This document shows positions 25,604 to 34,432 of a stretch of 64,000 nucleotides of DNA, one piece after another. Numbering within the stretch: the stretch's first letter is position 1; each line of letters opens with the position of its first letter. Source of the stretch: Chloroflexota bacterium (GTDB taxonomy: Bacteria; Chloroflexota; Anaerolineae; Aggregatilineales; Phototrophicaceae); the NCBI GenBank assembly GCA_026709625.1, contig JAPOSR010000051.1:36995-100994 (forward strand). Direction: 5' to 3'. The notes beneath the pieces are model-generated. The model ran no database searches, had not been told where the DNA came from, and saw only the letters and a program-made list of their open reading frames with translations. The position numbers and the translations under genes are program-made.

Positions 25604-26644
25604 CTATACATTGACTACTTCGCCGACAGCCGCCCGCAGCAACCGGTCATGCAGCGCCAGCCCCAGCCCGATCTGCTCGGGCGCTCTCGCCAAGATGACC
25701 GCGGCGCCAGCTTTGTCCAGCGCGCGCAAGCCAGCGAAGAGACGCTCTGCTGCCTGCTCGCTGTTTTCGCCCAGGTTCTCGCTGGGCATGTCCAAATCGG
25801 CAAACTGCTCAAGATCGCGCTGGCGCAGCAGCAAGCCGACTCCCTTGTGCCGGGCGATTTCGGCGCGCATAGCCGCATATACGGCGGCATCATCACCACG
25901 AAAAAGCAGCAGACGCGCTCGTGGCGAATAATGTTTCAGCAACGTGCCCGGCGCGGGAACAGCCACATCCGCCTCGGTTGCAAACAGCGGCGTATATTGC
26001 AAGTCGGGCAGCAACGCTCGCAATGCCTCCAGCGAAATGCCACCTGGGCGCAGCAGACGCGGTGGTTTGTCCACCAGGCTGATGATCGTCGATTCGACGC
26101 CTATGCGCGTGGAGCCGCCATCCAGCAGCAGGTCGACCTTGTCCGCCAGGTCATCCAGCACATGCGCTGCGCGGGTCGGGCTGGGGCGCGAGAAGGTATT
26201 GGCGCTGGGCGCGGCGATCGGCAATCCCGCCGCTTTGATCAAGGCGCGCGCCACAGCGTGATCGGGCATGCGCAGGGCGACTGTATTCATCCCAGCGCTC
26301 AGGTTGTCGGGTATGCGCGCTGATTTCCGCAGCACCAGTGTCAGCGCGCCGGGGAAGAAGCGCCGACACAGCAGATCGACCGCCGCCGGCACATCCCTCG
26401 CGACCTGCGGCAACTGCGCCATCTCGGCGATATGCACGATCAGCGGGTCGCTGGCTGGGCGGCTTTTGGCGCGGAAGATGCGGTCAACAGCCGCCGCGTC
26501 CCAAGCATTTGCACCCAAACCATAGACCGTCTCAGTGGGAAAAGCCACCAGTCCGCCGCCGCGGATGATGCCCGCCGCCTGCGCGATGAAGGCTGGATCG
26601 GGCGTCTGCGCATCGACTCGCAAGACGCGCGCGCTGCTGAGCAT
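25604..26644 (-). CDS. tsaC: L-threonylcarbamoyladenylate synthase (Sua5 type)
   Basis: 346 residues. The N-terminal YrdC domain ('GGGLVAFPTETVYGLGANAWD', 'AKSRPASDPLIVHI', 'FPGALTLVL', 'IAAPSANTFSRPSPT') makes threonylcarbamoyl-AMP for the t6A37 modification of ANN-decoding tRNAs. The C-terminal Sua5 domain ('LLKHYSPRARLLLF...', 'GLGLALHDRLLRAA') marks the long two-domain form. The start ATG at 26644 follows AAAGGATAG. It is divergent from the SDR gene at 26803. Confidence 0.94.
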   Translation of the reverse strand: MLSSARVLRVDAQTPDPAFIAQAAGIIRGGGLVAFPTETVYGLGANAWDAAAVDRIFRAKSRPASDPLIVHIAEMAQLPQVARDVPAAVDLLCRRFFPGALTLVLRKSARIPDNLSAGMNTVALRMPDHAVARALIKAAGLPIAAPSANTFSRPSPTRAAHVLDDLADKVDLLLDGGSTRIGVESTIISLVDKPPRLLRPGGISLEALRALLPDLQYTPLFATEADVAVPAPGTLLKHYSPRARLLLFRGDDAAVYAAMRAEIARHKGVGLLLRQRDLEQFADLDMPSENLGENSEQAAERLFAGLRALDKAGAAVILARAPEQIGLGLALHDRLLRAAVGEVVNV

Positions 26645-26802
26645 GGTTGTGGCTATCCTTTCTGCGCAGCCGCTTGCTGACGATGTCCCAGAAGCCTACT
26701 CGTTCGGCGCGAAAAGGCTAGGGCAGGCTCAGAGCGCGCATGGACAAAAGAGAAGACGCTATAATAAACACACATCGTAGCCGACTTGGAAAGGCATTGA
26801 CC

Positions 26803-27756
26803 ATGACTATTTTGGTAACTGGCGCAGCCGGTTTTTTGGGCAACTTGCTCGTGAAACGGCTGGTTGCCGATGGACAGCCTGTGCGCGCCTTGGTGCGCAG
26901 TGCTGCCAAAGCCAAGATTCGCCTGGGTGGAATTGCCGACCGCATCGAGATTGTGCCGGGCGATGTCACGCGGGCTGATAGCCTCGAACCCGCTATGCGA
27001 GGCGCGCGCGCTGTGGTCCATACTGTCGCCATCGCGCTGGAAAAGGGCGGGCAGACCTATGAATCGGTCAATTATGAAGGGACCTTGAATGTGCTGCGAG
27101 CGGCGGAAGCGGCTGGCGTACAGCGTTTCATCAATATCAGTCAAAATGGCGCAAAGGCTGACCTGCCCTACCGCTTCTTGGCCAGCAAGGGCCGCGCCCA
27201 GACAGCGGTGGCCGCCTCGAATCTGGCGTGGACCGCGCTGCGCCCCTCAGCGATATTCGGCGCGCAGGATGAATTCTTCAATACATTTGCGCGCCTGCTA
27301 AAAATCACGCCGCTTGTGTTTCCGCTCATTGATGGCGGCAAGGCGGAGTTCCAGCCTGTCTCGGCGCAGGATGTTGTCGAGGCGGCGCTGCGTTGTCTGG
27401 ATGACGATTCGACCGTCGGCGCGGAGCTGGCGCTGGGTGGTCCGGAGGTGTTGACCTTGGGCGAGATTGAGCGCCGCGTCCTTGATGCCACCGGCAGTCT
27501 GCGGCTGCTCGTGCCGGTGCCGGCGGGTTTGCTGCGTCCGGTTGTGGCGGTGATGCAAAGACTGCTGCCCGGCTCGCCGGTCAATACCAGTCTGCTCGAG
27601 TTGCTGGCTGTGCCCAACACGGTGCCCGAAAACGCGCTGGTCACGCGCTTTGGCATGTCGCCGACACCCTTCGCCGGCGAGCATATCGCCTACCTGCGCG
27701 AAAACACCGTGGGCGATACGTTGGCAAAGTTCTTTGGCAACGCCACCATCAACTAG
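26803..27756 (+). CDS. NAD(P)-binding SDR, complex I NDUFA9-like
   Basis: 317 residues from the ATG at 26803 with GGAAAGG upstream. The start MTILVTGAAGFLGNLLVKRL is an atypical/extended SDR nucleotide-binding motif. 'RFINISQNGAKADLPYRFLASKGRAQTAVAASNLAWTALRPSAIFGAQDEF' matches the NDUFA9/atypical-5 group that binds NADPH and often lacks activity. An adjacent TATAAT at 26760-26765 may be its -10. Its stop overlaps by 4 bases the stop region of the convergent glycosyltransferase. Confidence 0.87.
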   Translation: MTILVTGAAGFLGNLLVKRLVADGQPVRALVRSAAKAKIRLGGIADRIEIVPGDVTRADSLEPAMRGARAVVHTVAIALEKGGQTYESVNYEGTLNVLRAAEAAGVQRFINISQNGAKADLPYRFLASKGRAQTAVAASNLAWTALRPSAIFGAQDEFFNTFARLLKITPLVFPLIDGGKAEFQPVSAQDVVEAALRCLDDDSTVGAELALGGPEVLTLGEIERRVLDATGSLRLLVPVPAGLLRPVVAVMQRLLPGSPVNTSLLELLAVPNTVPENALVTRFGMSPTPFAGEHIAYLRENTVGDTLAKFFGNATIN

Positions 27757-28886
27757 CGCAGCAAACGGTCATACAACTGCATGTGGGCATCGGCGGCCGC
27801 CGAGATTGAGAATGACTCTTTGGCGCGCCGCCTGCCCGCAGCGCCCATCCGCTTTCGCAGGCCGGCGTCATCCAGCAAGCGCAGCACAGCCGCCGCAAGC
27901 GCATCGACATCGCCGACATCGACCAGGTAGCCAGTCTCGCCAGGCACGATCGTTTCGCTTGGTCCCCCCCGCCGTGTGCTGACGACTGGCAGCCCGCAGG
28001 CCATCGCTTCCAGGTTGGCTATGCCATAGCTTTCGAAATCCGAGGGGCAGACAAAGACATCAGCCGCCGCGTACACAGCCTCGATATCATGGCGGAAGCC
28101 GATGTATTGCAGCGAATCGCGCAGCGCCGGCCGCTTCCGCGCGCGCTCCAAGATCTGCTCGCGATACCGCTGGTCGGCAGTTACGCCAAAAACATCATCG
28201 CCCGCCACAACGAAGCGCGCTTCGGGCTGCGCCGCCAAAACCCGCTCCGCCATCGCTTGAAAAATATGATGCCCCTTGACCGGCTGGAAGCGCGCCGCCA
28301 TCGCCACCACCAGCGCATCATCGGCGATGTCTAGCTCGCGTCGCAGCCCGCTGCCCAAGCCAGGTCGAAAGCGCGCGCTGTCGATGCCCGTGTAGATCAC
28401 CGGCAGCCGCTCGGTTGGCATGAAAGGCGGCGAGCCCAAAAAACCAGTGCGGATGGCGCAGGTGCGCGCCACAGCCGGCAGGGAGCGAAAGAAAGCCCGC
28501 TGCCAGGCTTTTGGCTCGAACCACCATCCCCATACAGTCCACAACACGGGCAAACCCAGTCGCTGCGCCGCCGCCGCGATGAGGGGCAAAGTGTGATAAT
28601 CGCTGTGCACCAGGTCGATGCGCTGTGCCGCCAGCAGGTCGGTCATCCGCCGCACGCCGGGGAAGCGCGCCCACAGCCCCGGCACAAACCAGGTCGAAGC
28701 GCCGCGATAGGGCAGGGTATGCGCGTCCCAGCCGGCCTCGCGCCATCTTTGCTGGAGCTTGCCAGCCGCCGGCACGAGCAACTGCGTTTCAAAGCGCGCA
28801 TGATCCAGCGCTTCCGCCAGCGTGAGCAGGTCGGTTTCGCCGCCGCCCAGTCCCGTATACCAGGATGTGTAGAGGATGCGCTTCAT
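27753..28886 (-). CDS. Glycosyltransferase family 4-like protein
   Basis: 377 residues from the ATG at 28886. It has GT-B architecture: an N-terminal acceptor domain starting 'MKRILYTSWYTGLGGGETDLL', 'VIYTGIDSARFRPG' at the interdomain hinge, and a donor domain with 'VVAMAARFQPVKGHHIF' and the EX7E region 'FVCPSDFESYGIANLEAMACGLPVVSTRRGG'. It is a retaining transferase using a nucleotide-activated sugar; specificity is unknown. It starts 5 bases after the TIR gene stop, so the two form an operon. Confidence 0.9.
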   Translation of the reverse strand: MKRILYTSWYTGLGGGETDLLTLAEALDHARFETQLLVPAAGKLQQRWREAGWDAHTLPYRGASTWFVPGLWARFPGVRRMTDLLAAQRIDLVHSDYHTLPLIAAAAQRLGLPVLWTVWGWWFEPKAWQRAFFRSLPAVARTCAIRTGFLGSPPFMPTERLPVIYTGIDSARFRPGLGSGLRRELDIADDALVVAMAARFQPVKGHHIFQAMAERVLAAQPEARFVVAGDDVFGVTADQRYREQILERARKRPALRDSLQYIGFRHDIEAVYAAADVFVCPSDFESYGIANLEAMACGLPVVSTRRGGPSETIVPGETGYLVDVGDVDALAAAVLRLLDDAGLRKRMGAAGRRRAKESFSISAAADAHMQLYDRLLR

Positions 28887-28891
28887 ACCGC

Positions 28892-31105
28892 TCACAGGCA
28901 CAGCGGGCGCGCGTTGGTTTCTTCGCGCTCGGCGCAGGTCAAGGAGCGCGGTTGATAGTCGCTTTCGATGCGCTCCAGCAGCGAATCGATGCGTTCCAAC
29001 GTCCATAGCCGAAAGACATCGTCGGCGTCGCGAGTGATAAAGTGTGTGGCATCTGGGCTGTAGCTGAAATCCACGACTGGCAGCGCGTGCGCAAAGCGCG
29101 CTTCGAGCTCGCCCGATGCCGTGTGCCACAAGAGCAATTCGCTGCCGACCGCCGCCAGCAGCCGCCCCGCGCCGGGCACGATCGCCAGTTTGCGCGCCGC
29201 GAGGGCTTCGCCAGCCATGCGCCGCTGCAGCCCGCCATTGGCTGTAGCGAAGAGGTTGATGCTGCCGTCTGATTGCGCCACCGCCAGCGATGCGCCGTCC
29301 GCCGCTAGCGCGCCCATAGTTACATCCACCAACAAATGCCGCTGCGCCGTATAGTCGTCCGGCGACAGCCTGGTCAGCATGGCCAGATCGTCGTTCAGCG
29401 GCACGAAGAATACCAGGGCATCGTCGTGGAAAGCCGCCTGTGCCTCGCCATCTGCTCCCAGAGGAAATGCCGCCAGGGCTGCCCCGTCTTGCGAATCCCA
29501 CAACAGCGCTGCTTCGGCATGCAAGCTCACGAAGCGCCGGCCATCCGCCGCGAACACGACAGCGCGCGCCATACCTGCATCGCCCACGCCCAAAGCTCGC
29601 GGCTCGGCAAAATCGGCGTTCAGCAGCCACAGGTTCTTGTCATCGACAGCTGCCAGCGCGTTGCCGTCCGCCGCCAGATAAAGCGCCTGAAGGCCAGTGA
29701 GCGGCGCAAGCCAACTGTGGATTTGCGCGCCAGTGTCGGTCGCATAGATTGTCGCGGCTTCGCCATCGTGCACAGCCAGAGACCTGCCAGCACTTGCCCA
29801 AAGACCGGCGGGTAGCTCTTTTTCCATGTCGCCATCGGCAAGCTGCCGCATCTGCGCGCCATGTTGGTCGACCAACAGCAGGCTTCTTCCCGCAATCGCG
29901 GTTCCGGGTGAAGCGCCGGGCAAGATCTGCGCTTGCGGCAGGGCGCTGTCGCCCGGCGCGCGCTCCCCCAACTCGTCCGCGATCAGCCGCAGCAAACGAT
30001 GCGCCGAGCCAAAGTTTTCCAAAACAGCCTGCGCTTCCCATGCCAGCGCGAGCGCCAATTCTGTATCAGCCGCTTCCAGCGCTTGGCGAGCCGCGTCCAA
30101 CAGGCGCATGCCATCACTGGCGCGCATGGGCAGGTGGGCTTGGGTGGCGCGAGCCACTGTGGCGCGGGCTTGGGCGGTGGCTTGCGCTTCGATCGCCGCG
30201 ATCCCGGCTGCGCTGGCAGTCGCAGCGACGGATTCGCTGATGCGCGCGCTGGTTGCCGCGAGTTGGTCGATCAACCCGACTGCGCCGGCGCTGGCAGCGG
30301 TGGCATCGGCAAGCGAGCTTTGTGTTTGGGCGGCATCAGCTTGCCGGGCAGCGAGCGCTCCAGCCACATTTTGCAGCAGAAACGCGCCAACAGTGACCAG
30401 CAGCAGCGCCACACATGCCCATATCAGCCTGCGCGCCCACGAGCCAGTCCGTGAACGCAGGCTGCTGCTGCGTCCGCGGCGGCTGCTGTGAATGAACTCG
30501 ACTTGCAGCTGCGACGGTTTGGGTTGGTTCTTGTTTGCGCCAGCCAGCCAACGTCGAGCCGCTTCCCAACTTTGCGCCGGCAGCAGGTGCTCCCGATTGC
30601 GGCCGCTCGACCGCCAGCGCTCAGCCGCCACCAGCAGCTTCGTGTGCAGCCGCAGATTGTCATCAACCTCAAGGCGCGGGCGAAGCTGCTCAATCCGCTC
30701 GACCAGATTGTCTTGCTCGCGGAAGAAAAGATAGCTGTTGTTGACGATGGCCGGGTGTACCTCGACGCGGATATCGTCATGATGGATGAGCGTTATGATG
30801 CGCTTGCTGTGGCTGACGGCGTATTGAATGAGCTCGTTGCAGAGCTGGCTTTCGGCGCTGGATTGCGATAGCACGATCGCCACTGTGTAGGCTTGCAAGA
30901 TACCGGCTTTAAGCTGCGCGCTTTCTGCCGAGAGCTTGCCAAAATCGCTGTCATCAAACCAGCAGTTGATGCCGCTCGCGCGCATCTGCGCCGCCAGCCG
31001 CCGCACGAAGACGATGTCGTCCGGATGGTATATGCAGAATATGTCGTGATAGGCAATGTCGTCCACAGTCGAGCCTGCTTGACCGCCGGCGGTATTGCCC
31101 TTCAT
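28892..31105 (-). CDS. TIR domain - TM - WD40-like repeat protein
   Basis: 737 residues. A TIR-like domain (about 18-140) has 'HDIFCIYHPDD..FVRRLAAQM', 'GINCWFDDSDF', 'VAIVLSQSSAESQLCNELIQYA' and retains the Glu of the C-x-E loop (Glu91) used by NAD-cleaving TIRs. The linker 'LLPAQSWEAARRWLAGANKNQPKPSQLQVEFI' is the segment that often follows TIR domains in bacterial TIR/WD40 proteins. One TM lies at about 226-250, then an Ala/Thr-rich helix, then beta-propeller-type repeats (about 380-720). The TIR end is therefore cytosolic. It could be a defence or stress sensor, but NADase activity is unproven. Confidence 0.78.
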   Translation of the reverse strand: MKGNTAGGQAGSTVDDIAYHDIFCIYHPDDIVFVRRLAAQMRASGINCWFDDSDFGKLSAESAQLKAGILQAYTVAIVLSQSSAESQLCNELIQYAVSHSKRIITLIHHDDIRVEVHPAIVNNSYLFFREQDNLVERIEQLRPRLEVDDNLRLHTKLLVAAERWRSSGRNREHLLPAQSWEAARRWLAGANKNQPKPSQLQVEFIHSSRRGRSSSLRSRTGSWARRLIWACVALLLVTVGAFLLQNVAGALAARQADAAQTQSSLADATAASAGAVGLIDQLAATSARISESVAATASAAGIAAIEAQATAQARATVARATQAHLPMRASDGMRLLDAARQALEAADTELALALAWEAQAVLENFGSAHRLLRLIADELGERAPGDSALPQAQILPGASPGTAIAGRSLLLVDQHGAQMRQLADGDMEKELPAGLWASAGRSLAVHDGEAATIYATDTGAQIHSWLAPLTGLQALYLAADGNALAAVDDKNLWLLNADFAEPRALGVGDAGMARAVVFAADGRRFVSLHAEAALLWDSQDGAALAAFPLGADGEAQAAFHDDALVFFVPLNDDLAMLTRLSPDDYTAQRHLLVDVTMGALAADGASLAVAQSDGSINLFATANGGLQRRMAGEALAARKLAIVPGAGRLLAAVGSELLLWHTASGELEARFAHALPVVDFSYSPDATHFITRDADDVFRLWTLERIDSLLERIESDYQPRSLTCAEREETNARPLCL

Positions 31106-31161
31106 TCTACAGCAATTTGAACAGTGCAGGGCGCTTCACATCAATGACGGACATGCCTGCC

Positions 31162-31192
31162 AAAAAGAAAAGGGCGAACCATTGGCTCGCCC
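31162..31192 (-). terminator. Terminator of the 5'-nucleotidase gene
   Basis: TCGCCC and GGGCGA arms (31187-31192 with 31172-31177) are extended by an imperfect GGcT/aCC pairing. On the minus strand the stem is followed by TTTTCTTTTT. It separates the nucleotidase gene from the TIR gene downstream. Confidence 0.8.
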
Positions 31193-31230
31193 CAAGCGCT
31201 GCTCTTTGCAAACGCGATCTGCCGCCGACC

Positions 31231-32823
31231 CTAGCTCGCCGCTTGATGCGTGATCCGTCCTTGCAGTTCGACATGCAGCGGGCTATTCGCTGCGATGTAA
31301 TCTGCCACGACTTGGTCCAGCGGACTGCCCTGATCGTAAGCGTTCATGGCCTTCGTCTCGAGAATGGCATAGCCATCTCCGCCACTGCGCATAAAATCGT
31401 TGGTGGCGATACGGTACACGGCGTCTGGATCCAGCGGGCTGTATTCGCCGTCGCTTATCACTTCGGCGCTGACAATGCGGCTGCCGGCTTCTTGCGTGGC
31501 GTCAAACGTAAAGCGCATGCCCGCCACCTGCGGGAAACGTCCTGATGCGCCATCGACCAGCGGCTGGCCATTGTCGGCGACTTCTACGCGGCTGACGCCA
31601 TTTTCCAGCGCGGCCAACACATCAGCGCCAGTCAATTCCAAAGTGCTGATGAGGTTGCCAAATGGCAGCACATTCAGCACCTCGCCCAAGGTGACCTCGC
31701 CTTCGTCGATGTCAGCGCGAATGCCGCCGCCATTTTGGATCACAATATCGGCGCCGGTATTTTCCAGCATGGCATCGGTGATTACGACGCCCAGCAGGCA
31801 CTCTTCGATGCGGCAGCGGCGCGGGCTGGTGCCGGTCAGCGCCACGCTGGTTTCGCCCACAGGCTGCGCGGTCAGCTCGGCGATTGGCTCGGCCAAGCCA
31901 GCGATGAGCTCGCTCATATCGGGGTAGGGCGTGATGTAACGGCTCAGCAAGATGGCGTCGCCGTCCCAGTCGGTCAAAACGCCCGCGCTGTCAAATTCGA
32001 CATCCAGCCGCCCCAGATAGATCGTCTTCGTATTCGCCTGGACGACCAGCGTTGGTTCGCCACTGGCGCTTTCGACCACGGTCGGGTATGCGCCAAGCGC
32101 GCCGCTGTAGGTGTTGCTGAGGAAGGTGTTGGTGTGGCCGCCAACTACGATATCGACGCCGCTGACACCCTGCGCCACCTCGAGATCTGGCGCATAGCCG
32201 ATATGCGAGAGCAGGATGATCTTGTCGATGCCTTGGGCGCTGAGGCTGTCGACCTGCTCTTGGGTTATGTCGATCAGGTTGTGATGAAAGACGAGTTCTT
32301 TGCTCGGCTTGGACAGGACCTCGGTTTCCGGCGCGGTCAACCCGATGATGCCGATCGACTCGCCGCCGACCTCGAGGACGACCGCCGGCGCGACCAAGCC
32401 AGCCAGCAGCGGATCTTCGCTGAAGTCGATATTGGCGCTCAAAGCCGGGAAGCTCAGCCCCTTGACGAAGTTCGCCAGCACTTCGCTGCCGTCGTTAAAT
32501 TCGTGGTTGCCCAGCGCAATGGCATCATAGTCAAGAGCATTCATGATCTGCACGCTGTCTTGCCCGCGATACTGGACATGGAAGAGCGTGCCGGTGAAGC
32601 GGTCACCCGCATCCAGCAGCAGATGGTTGGCGACTTCGCCGCGGATCTGCTGGACAACTGTGGCTTGCCGCGCCGCGCCGCCATTGCCATCGCGCTGCGG
32701 TTCGTGGTCGCCGTGCACATCGTTGGTATGCATAATGGTCAGCGAATAGCTCTCGTCTTGGGCACCGACAAGCGACGCCAGCAGAGCCAAGAGCGCGACT
32801 ATCACGATCAGCTTACGTTTCAT
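31231..32823 (-). CDS. Secreted bifunctional 5'-nucleotidase / metallophosphoesterase
   Basis: 530 residues from the ATG at 32823 (GGAGAA 7 bases upstream). A signal peptide 'LIVIVALLALLASLVGAQ' precedes the UshA/SoxB-type metallophosphoesterase with 'IMHTNDVHGDH', 'LLDAGDRFTG', 'ALGNHEFNDG', 'LLSHIGYA' and 'VVGGHTN' providing metal ligands. The C-terminal 5'-nucleotidase domain ('LGVVITDAMLENTGADIVIQNGGGIRADI', 'YRIATNDFMRSGGDGY') binds the nucleotide. It hydrolyses extracellular nucleotides to release phosphate and nucleosides. Confidence 0.94.
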   Translation of the reverse strand: MKRKLIVIVALLALLASLVGAQDESYSLTIMHTNDVHGDHEPQRDGNGGAARQATVVQQIRGEVANHLLLDAGDRFTGTLFHVQYRGQDSVQIMNALDYDAIALGNHEFNDGSEVLANFVKGLSFPALSANIDFSEDPLLAGLVAPAVVLEVGGESIGIIGLTAPETEVLSKPSKELVFHHNLIDITQEQVDSLSAQGIDKIILLSHIGYAPDLEVAQGVSGVDIVVGGHTNTFLSNTYSGALGAYPTVVESASGEPTLVVQANTKTIYLGRLDVEFDSAGVLTDWDGDAILLSRYITPYPDMSELIAGLAEPIAELTAQPVGETSVALTGTSPRRCRIEECLLGVVITDAMLENTGADIVIQNGGGIRADIDEGEVTLGEVLNVLPFGNLISTLELTGADVLAALENGVSRVEVADNGQPLVDGASGRFPQVAGMRFTFDATQEAGSRIVSAEVISDGEYSPLDPDAVYRIATNDFMRSGGDGYAILETKAMNAYDQGSPLDQVVADYIAANSPLHVELQGRITHQAAS

Positions 32824-32933
32824 TGGGCTTCTCCTTGTATTTTTCAGGCGATTTCTGCTTCCTGCATGAGCCACCATACCGTAGCAGCCAACAGTTAACT
32901 GCCCACATGAAATTCTTTAGAAGTCGTTACGGC

Positions 32934-32942
32934 AGTATAACA
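32934..32942 (-). promoter_or_regulatory. Candidate extended -10 of the 5'-nucleotidase gene
   Basis: The minus strand reads TGTTATACT, i.e. TGn plus TATACT, about 110 bases before the start codon. No matching -35 is obvious. The leader it implies contains the palindrome CAGTTAACTG. Confidence 0.45.
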
Positions 32943-33032
32943 GGAATCGGGCTGGCGCGGCGAATCCGCGGTTGAATCGGGATTGGCTAGGTATATCGGT
33001 TCCGCCTATCCATATACGATAGACACGCCGGC

Positions 33033-33635
33033 TTAATCTCGCGGCCCGCTGCTGGGAGTTTTTTGGCTGTCGGCGCGCGTCTGTTTGTTTTCCAGCACGC
33101 CCACGACTTGACACCAGCTTGGCGTATCCAGCCGATTGCGCCGCTGCCGCATGCCCAGTCTGCGCATCACCTGCTGTGAGGCCAGGTTGTCATGCTCAGT
33201 CGTGGCGACCACCCGCCGCAACCGCAGCCTGCCAAAAAGAAAGCCTAGCAGAGCGCTGGCTGCTTCGGTCGCATAGCCCAGCCGCCGATGTTCTGGCAGC
33301 ATGCCCCAAAACAAACCGACCTCTGGGCTTAGCAAATCGTCGGTCGCGCCGCCTTCTAACGCGCCCCAGGGCACGACTGTTGGCACAACCCCCACCTCGC
33401 CGACAAATTCGCCTGTGTCGCGCCGCTCGACAGCATAATCCGCATACGGCGGCTGCCCCAAACCAGCCAGCTCGCGGTAGCTGTCGATTGTCCAGGTCAG
33501 CCAGCGTTTAGTGGTTTCTTGGTCTTCATTCAGATGGAAAACGCGGCGGCGAAAGTCGCTGCACGCAGCCAGATCTGCCGAAGTGAACTGACGAATGCGC
33601 AGGCGCTGGCTGGTCAGCTGCAGGCGGTCGATCAT
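33033..33635 (-). CDS. GNAT family N-acetyltransferase (RimJ/RimL-like)
   Basis: 200 residues. It starts 'LTSQRLRIRQFTSADLAACSDF', then 'VEVGLFWGMLPEHRRLGYATEAASALLGFLF' (the acetyl-CoA pyrophosphate loop R-x-x-G-Y-A) and 'LRRVVATTEHDNLASQQVMRRLGM', the hallmark of the RimJ/RimL ribosomal-protein acetyltransferase group. The usual short GNAT length is extended by a charged tail. It lies 15 bases after the SDR gene, in an operon. Confidence 0.86.
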   Translation of the reverse strand: MIDRLQLTSQRLRIRQFTSADLAACSDFRRRVFHLNEDQETTKRWLTWTIDSYRELAGLGQPPYADYAVERRDTGEFVGEVGVVPTVVPWGALEGGATDDLLSPEVGLFWGMLPEHRRLGYATEAASALLGFLFGRLRLRRVVATTEHDNLASQQVMRRLGMRQRRNRLDTPSWCQVVGVLENKQTRADSQKTPSSGPRD

Positions 33636-33650
33636 GTTCGCGCGCGCCGG

Positions 33651-34409
33651 TCAACTGCGCAGGTACGATGCGCCATTGACATCGATAATTGTGCCCGTGG
33701 TGAATTCTGCACCCGCTGATGCCAGGAAGAGCGCGGCATACGCCACTTCTTGCGGCTTCGCGACGCGACCCAGCGGCGACTGCGCGCGGATCTCATCGCC
33801 GCCAGCCGCAGCCAAGCGCTCGGCAGCCATGTCAGTTTGCACAAAGCCGGGCGCGACGGCGCCGATGAAGATATTGTGTGGTGCCAGCAGTTTTGCCAGC
33901 GATTGCCCCAGGCTATTGAGCGCCGCTTTGCTTGCGCCATAGGCCGGCGCGGTGGGCTCGCCACGGAATGCGCCGCGCGATGAGATGTTGACGATGCGGC
34001 CACCGCCCTGGCGAATCATATGCCGCGCTGCGCAGTGCATGGTATTGGCTGCGCCAATCAGATTGACCCCCAGCACGCGTGAGAAATGCTGTCCCCATTC
34101 GGCATAGCTGCATTCTGTCAGCAGCCGCTCTTCATGGATGCCGGCATTGTTGACCAGAATATCCAGCCGCCCCATACGCGCAGCAGCTTCATCGACCATG
34201 CGCTGCACCTGGTCGCTGTCGGCCAAGTCGGCGCGCAGGGCGAAGTGCCCTGTGCCAGCCAGTTGATCAAGCGTCTGCTGCGTGGCTTTTTCATTGCTGT
34301 TGAAGTGGACAGCCACCTGCGCCCCACGCGCGGCAAACCCTTTGGCGATTTCGCGACCGATCCCGCGTGAGCCGCCCGTGACCAACACTGTCTGCTTGTC
34401 AAATCGCAT
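33651..34409 (-). CDS. SDR family oxidoreductase (FabG-like)
   Basis: 252 residues, classical SDR size. It has the cofactor motif 'VLVTGGSRGIGREIA', the structural motif 'LVNNAGIHEE', catalytic Ser in 'RIVNISSRGAFRG' and catalytic Tyr/Lys in 'APAYGASKAAL'. The Arg/Ser pattern after the first strand ('FNSNEKA') suggests NADP. It resembles 3-oxoacyl-ACP reductases but stands alone without fatty-acid genes, so the substrate is uncertain. Part of the 34433-33033 minus operon. Confidence 0.92.
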   Translation of the reverse strand: MRFDKQTVLVTGGSRGIGREIAKGFAARGAQVAVHFNSNEKATQQTLDQLAGTGHFALRADLADSDQVQRMVDEAAARMGRLDILVNNAGIHEERLLTECSYAEWGQHFSRVLGVNLIGAANTMHCAARHMIRQGGGRIVNISSRGAFRGEPTAPAYGASKAALNSLGQSLAKLLAPHNIFIGAVAPGFVQTDMAAERLAAAGGDEIRAQSPLGRVAKPQEVAYAALFLASAGAEFTTGTIIDVNGASYLRS

Positions 34410-34432
34410 GGTTCGCTCGTTTCGCGCCTAAA

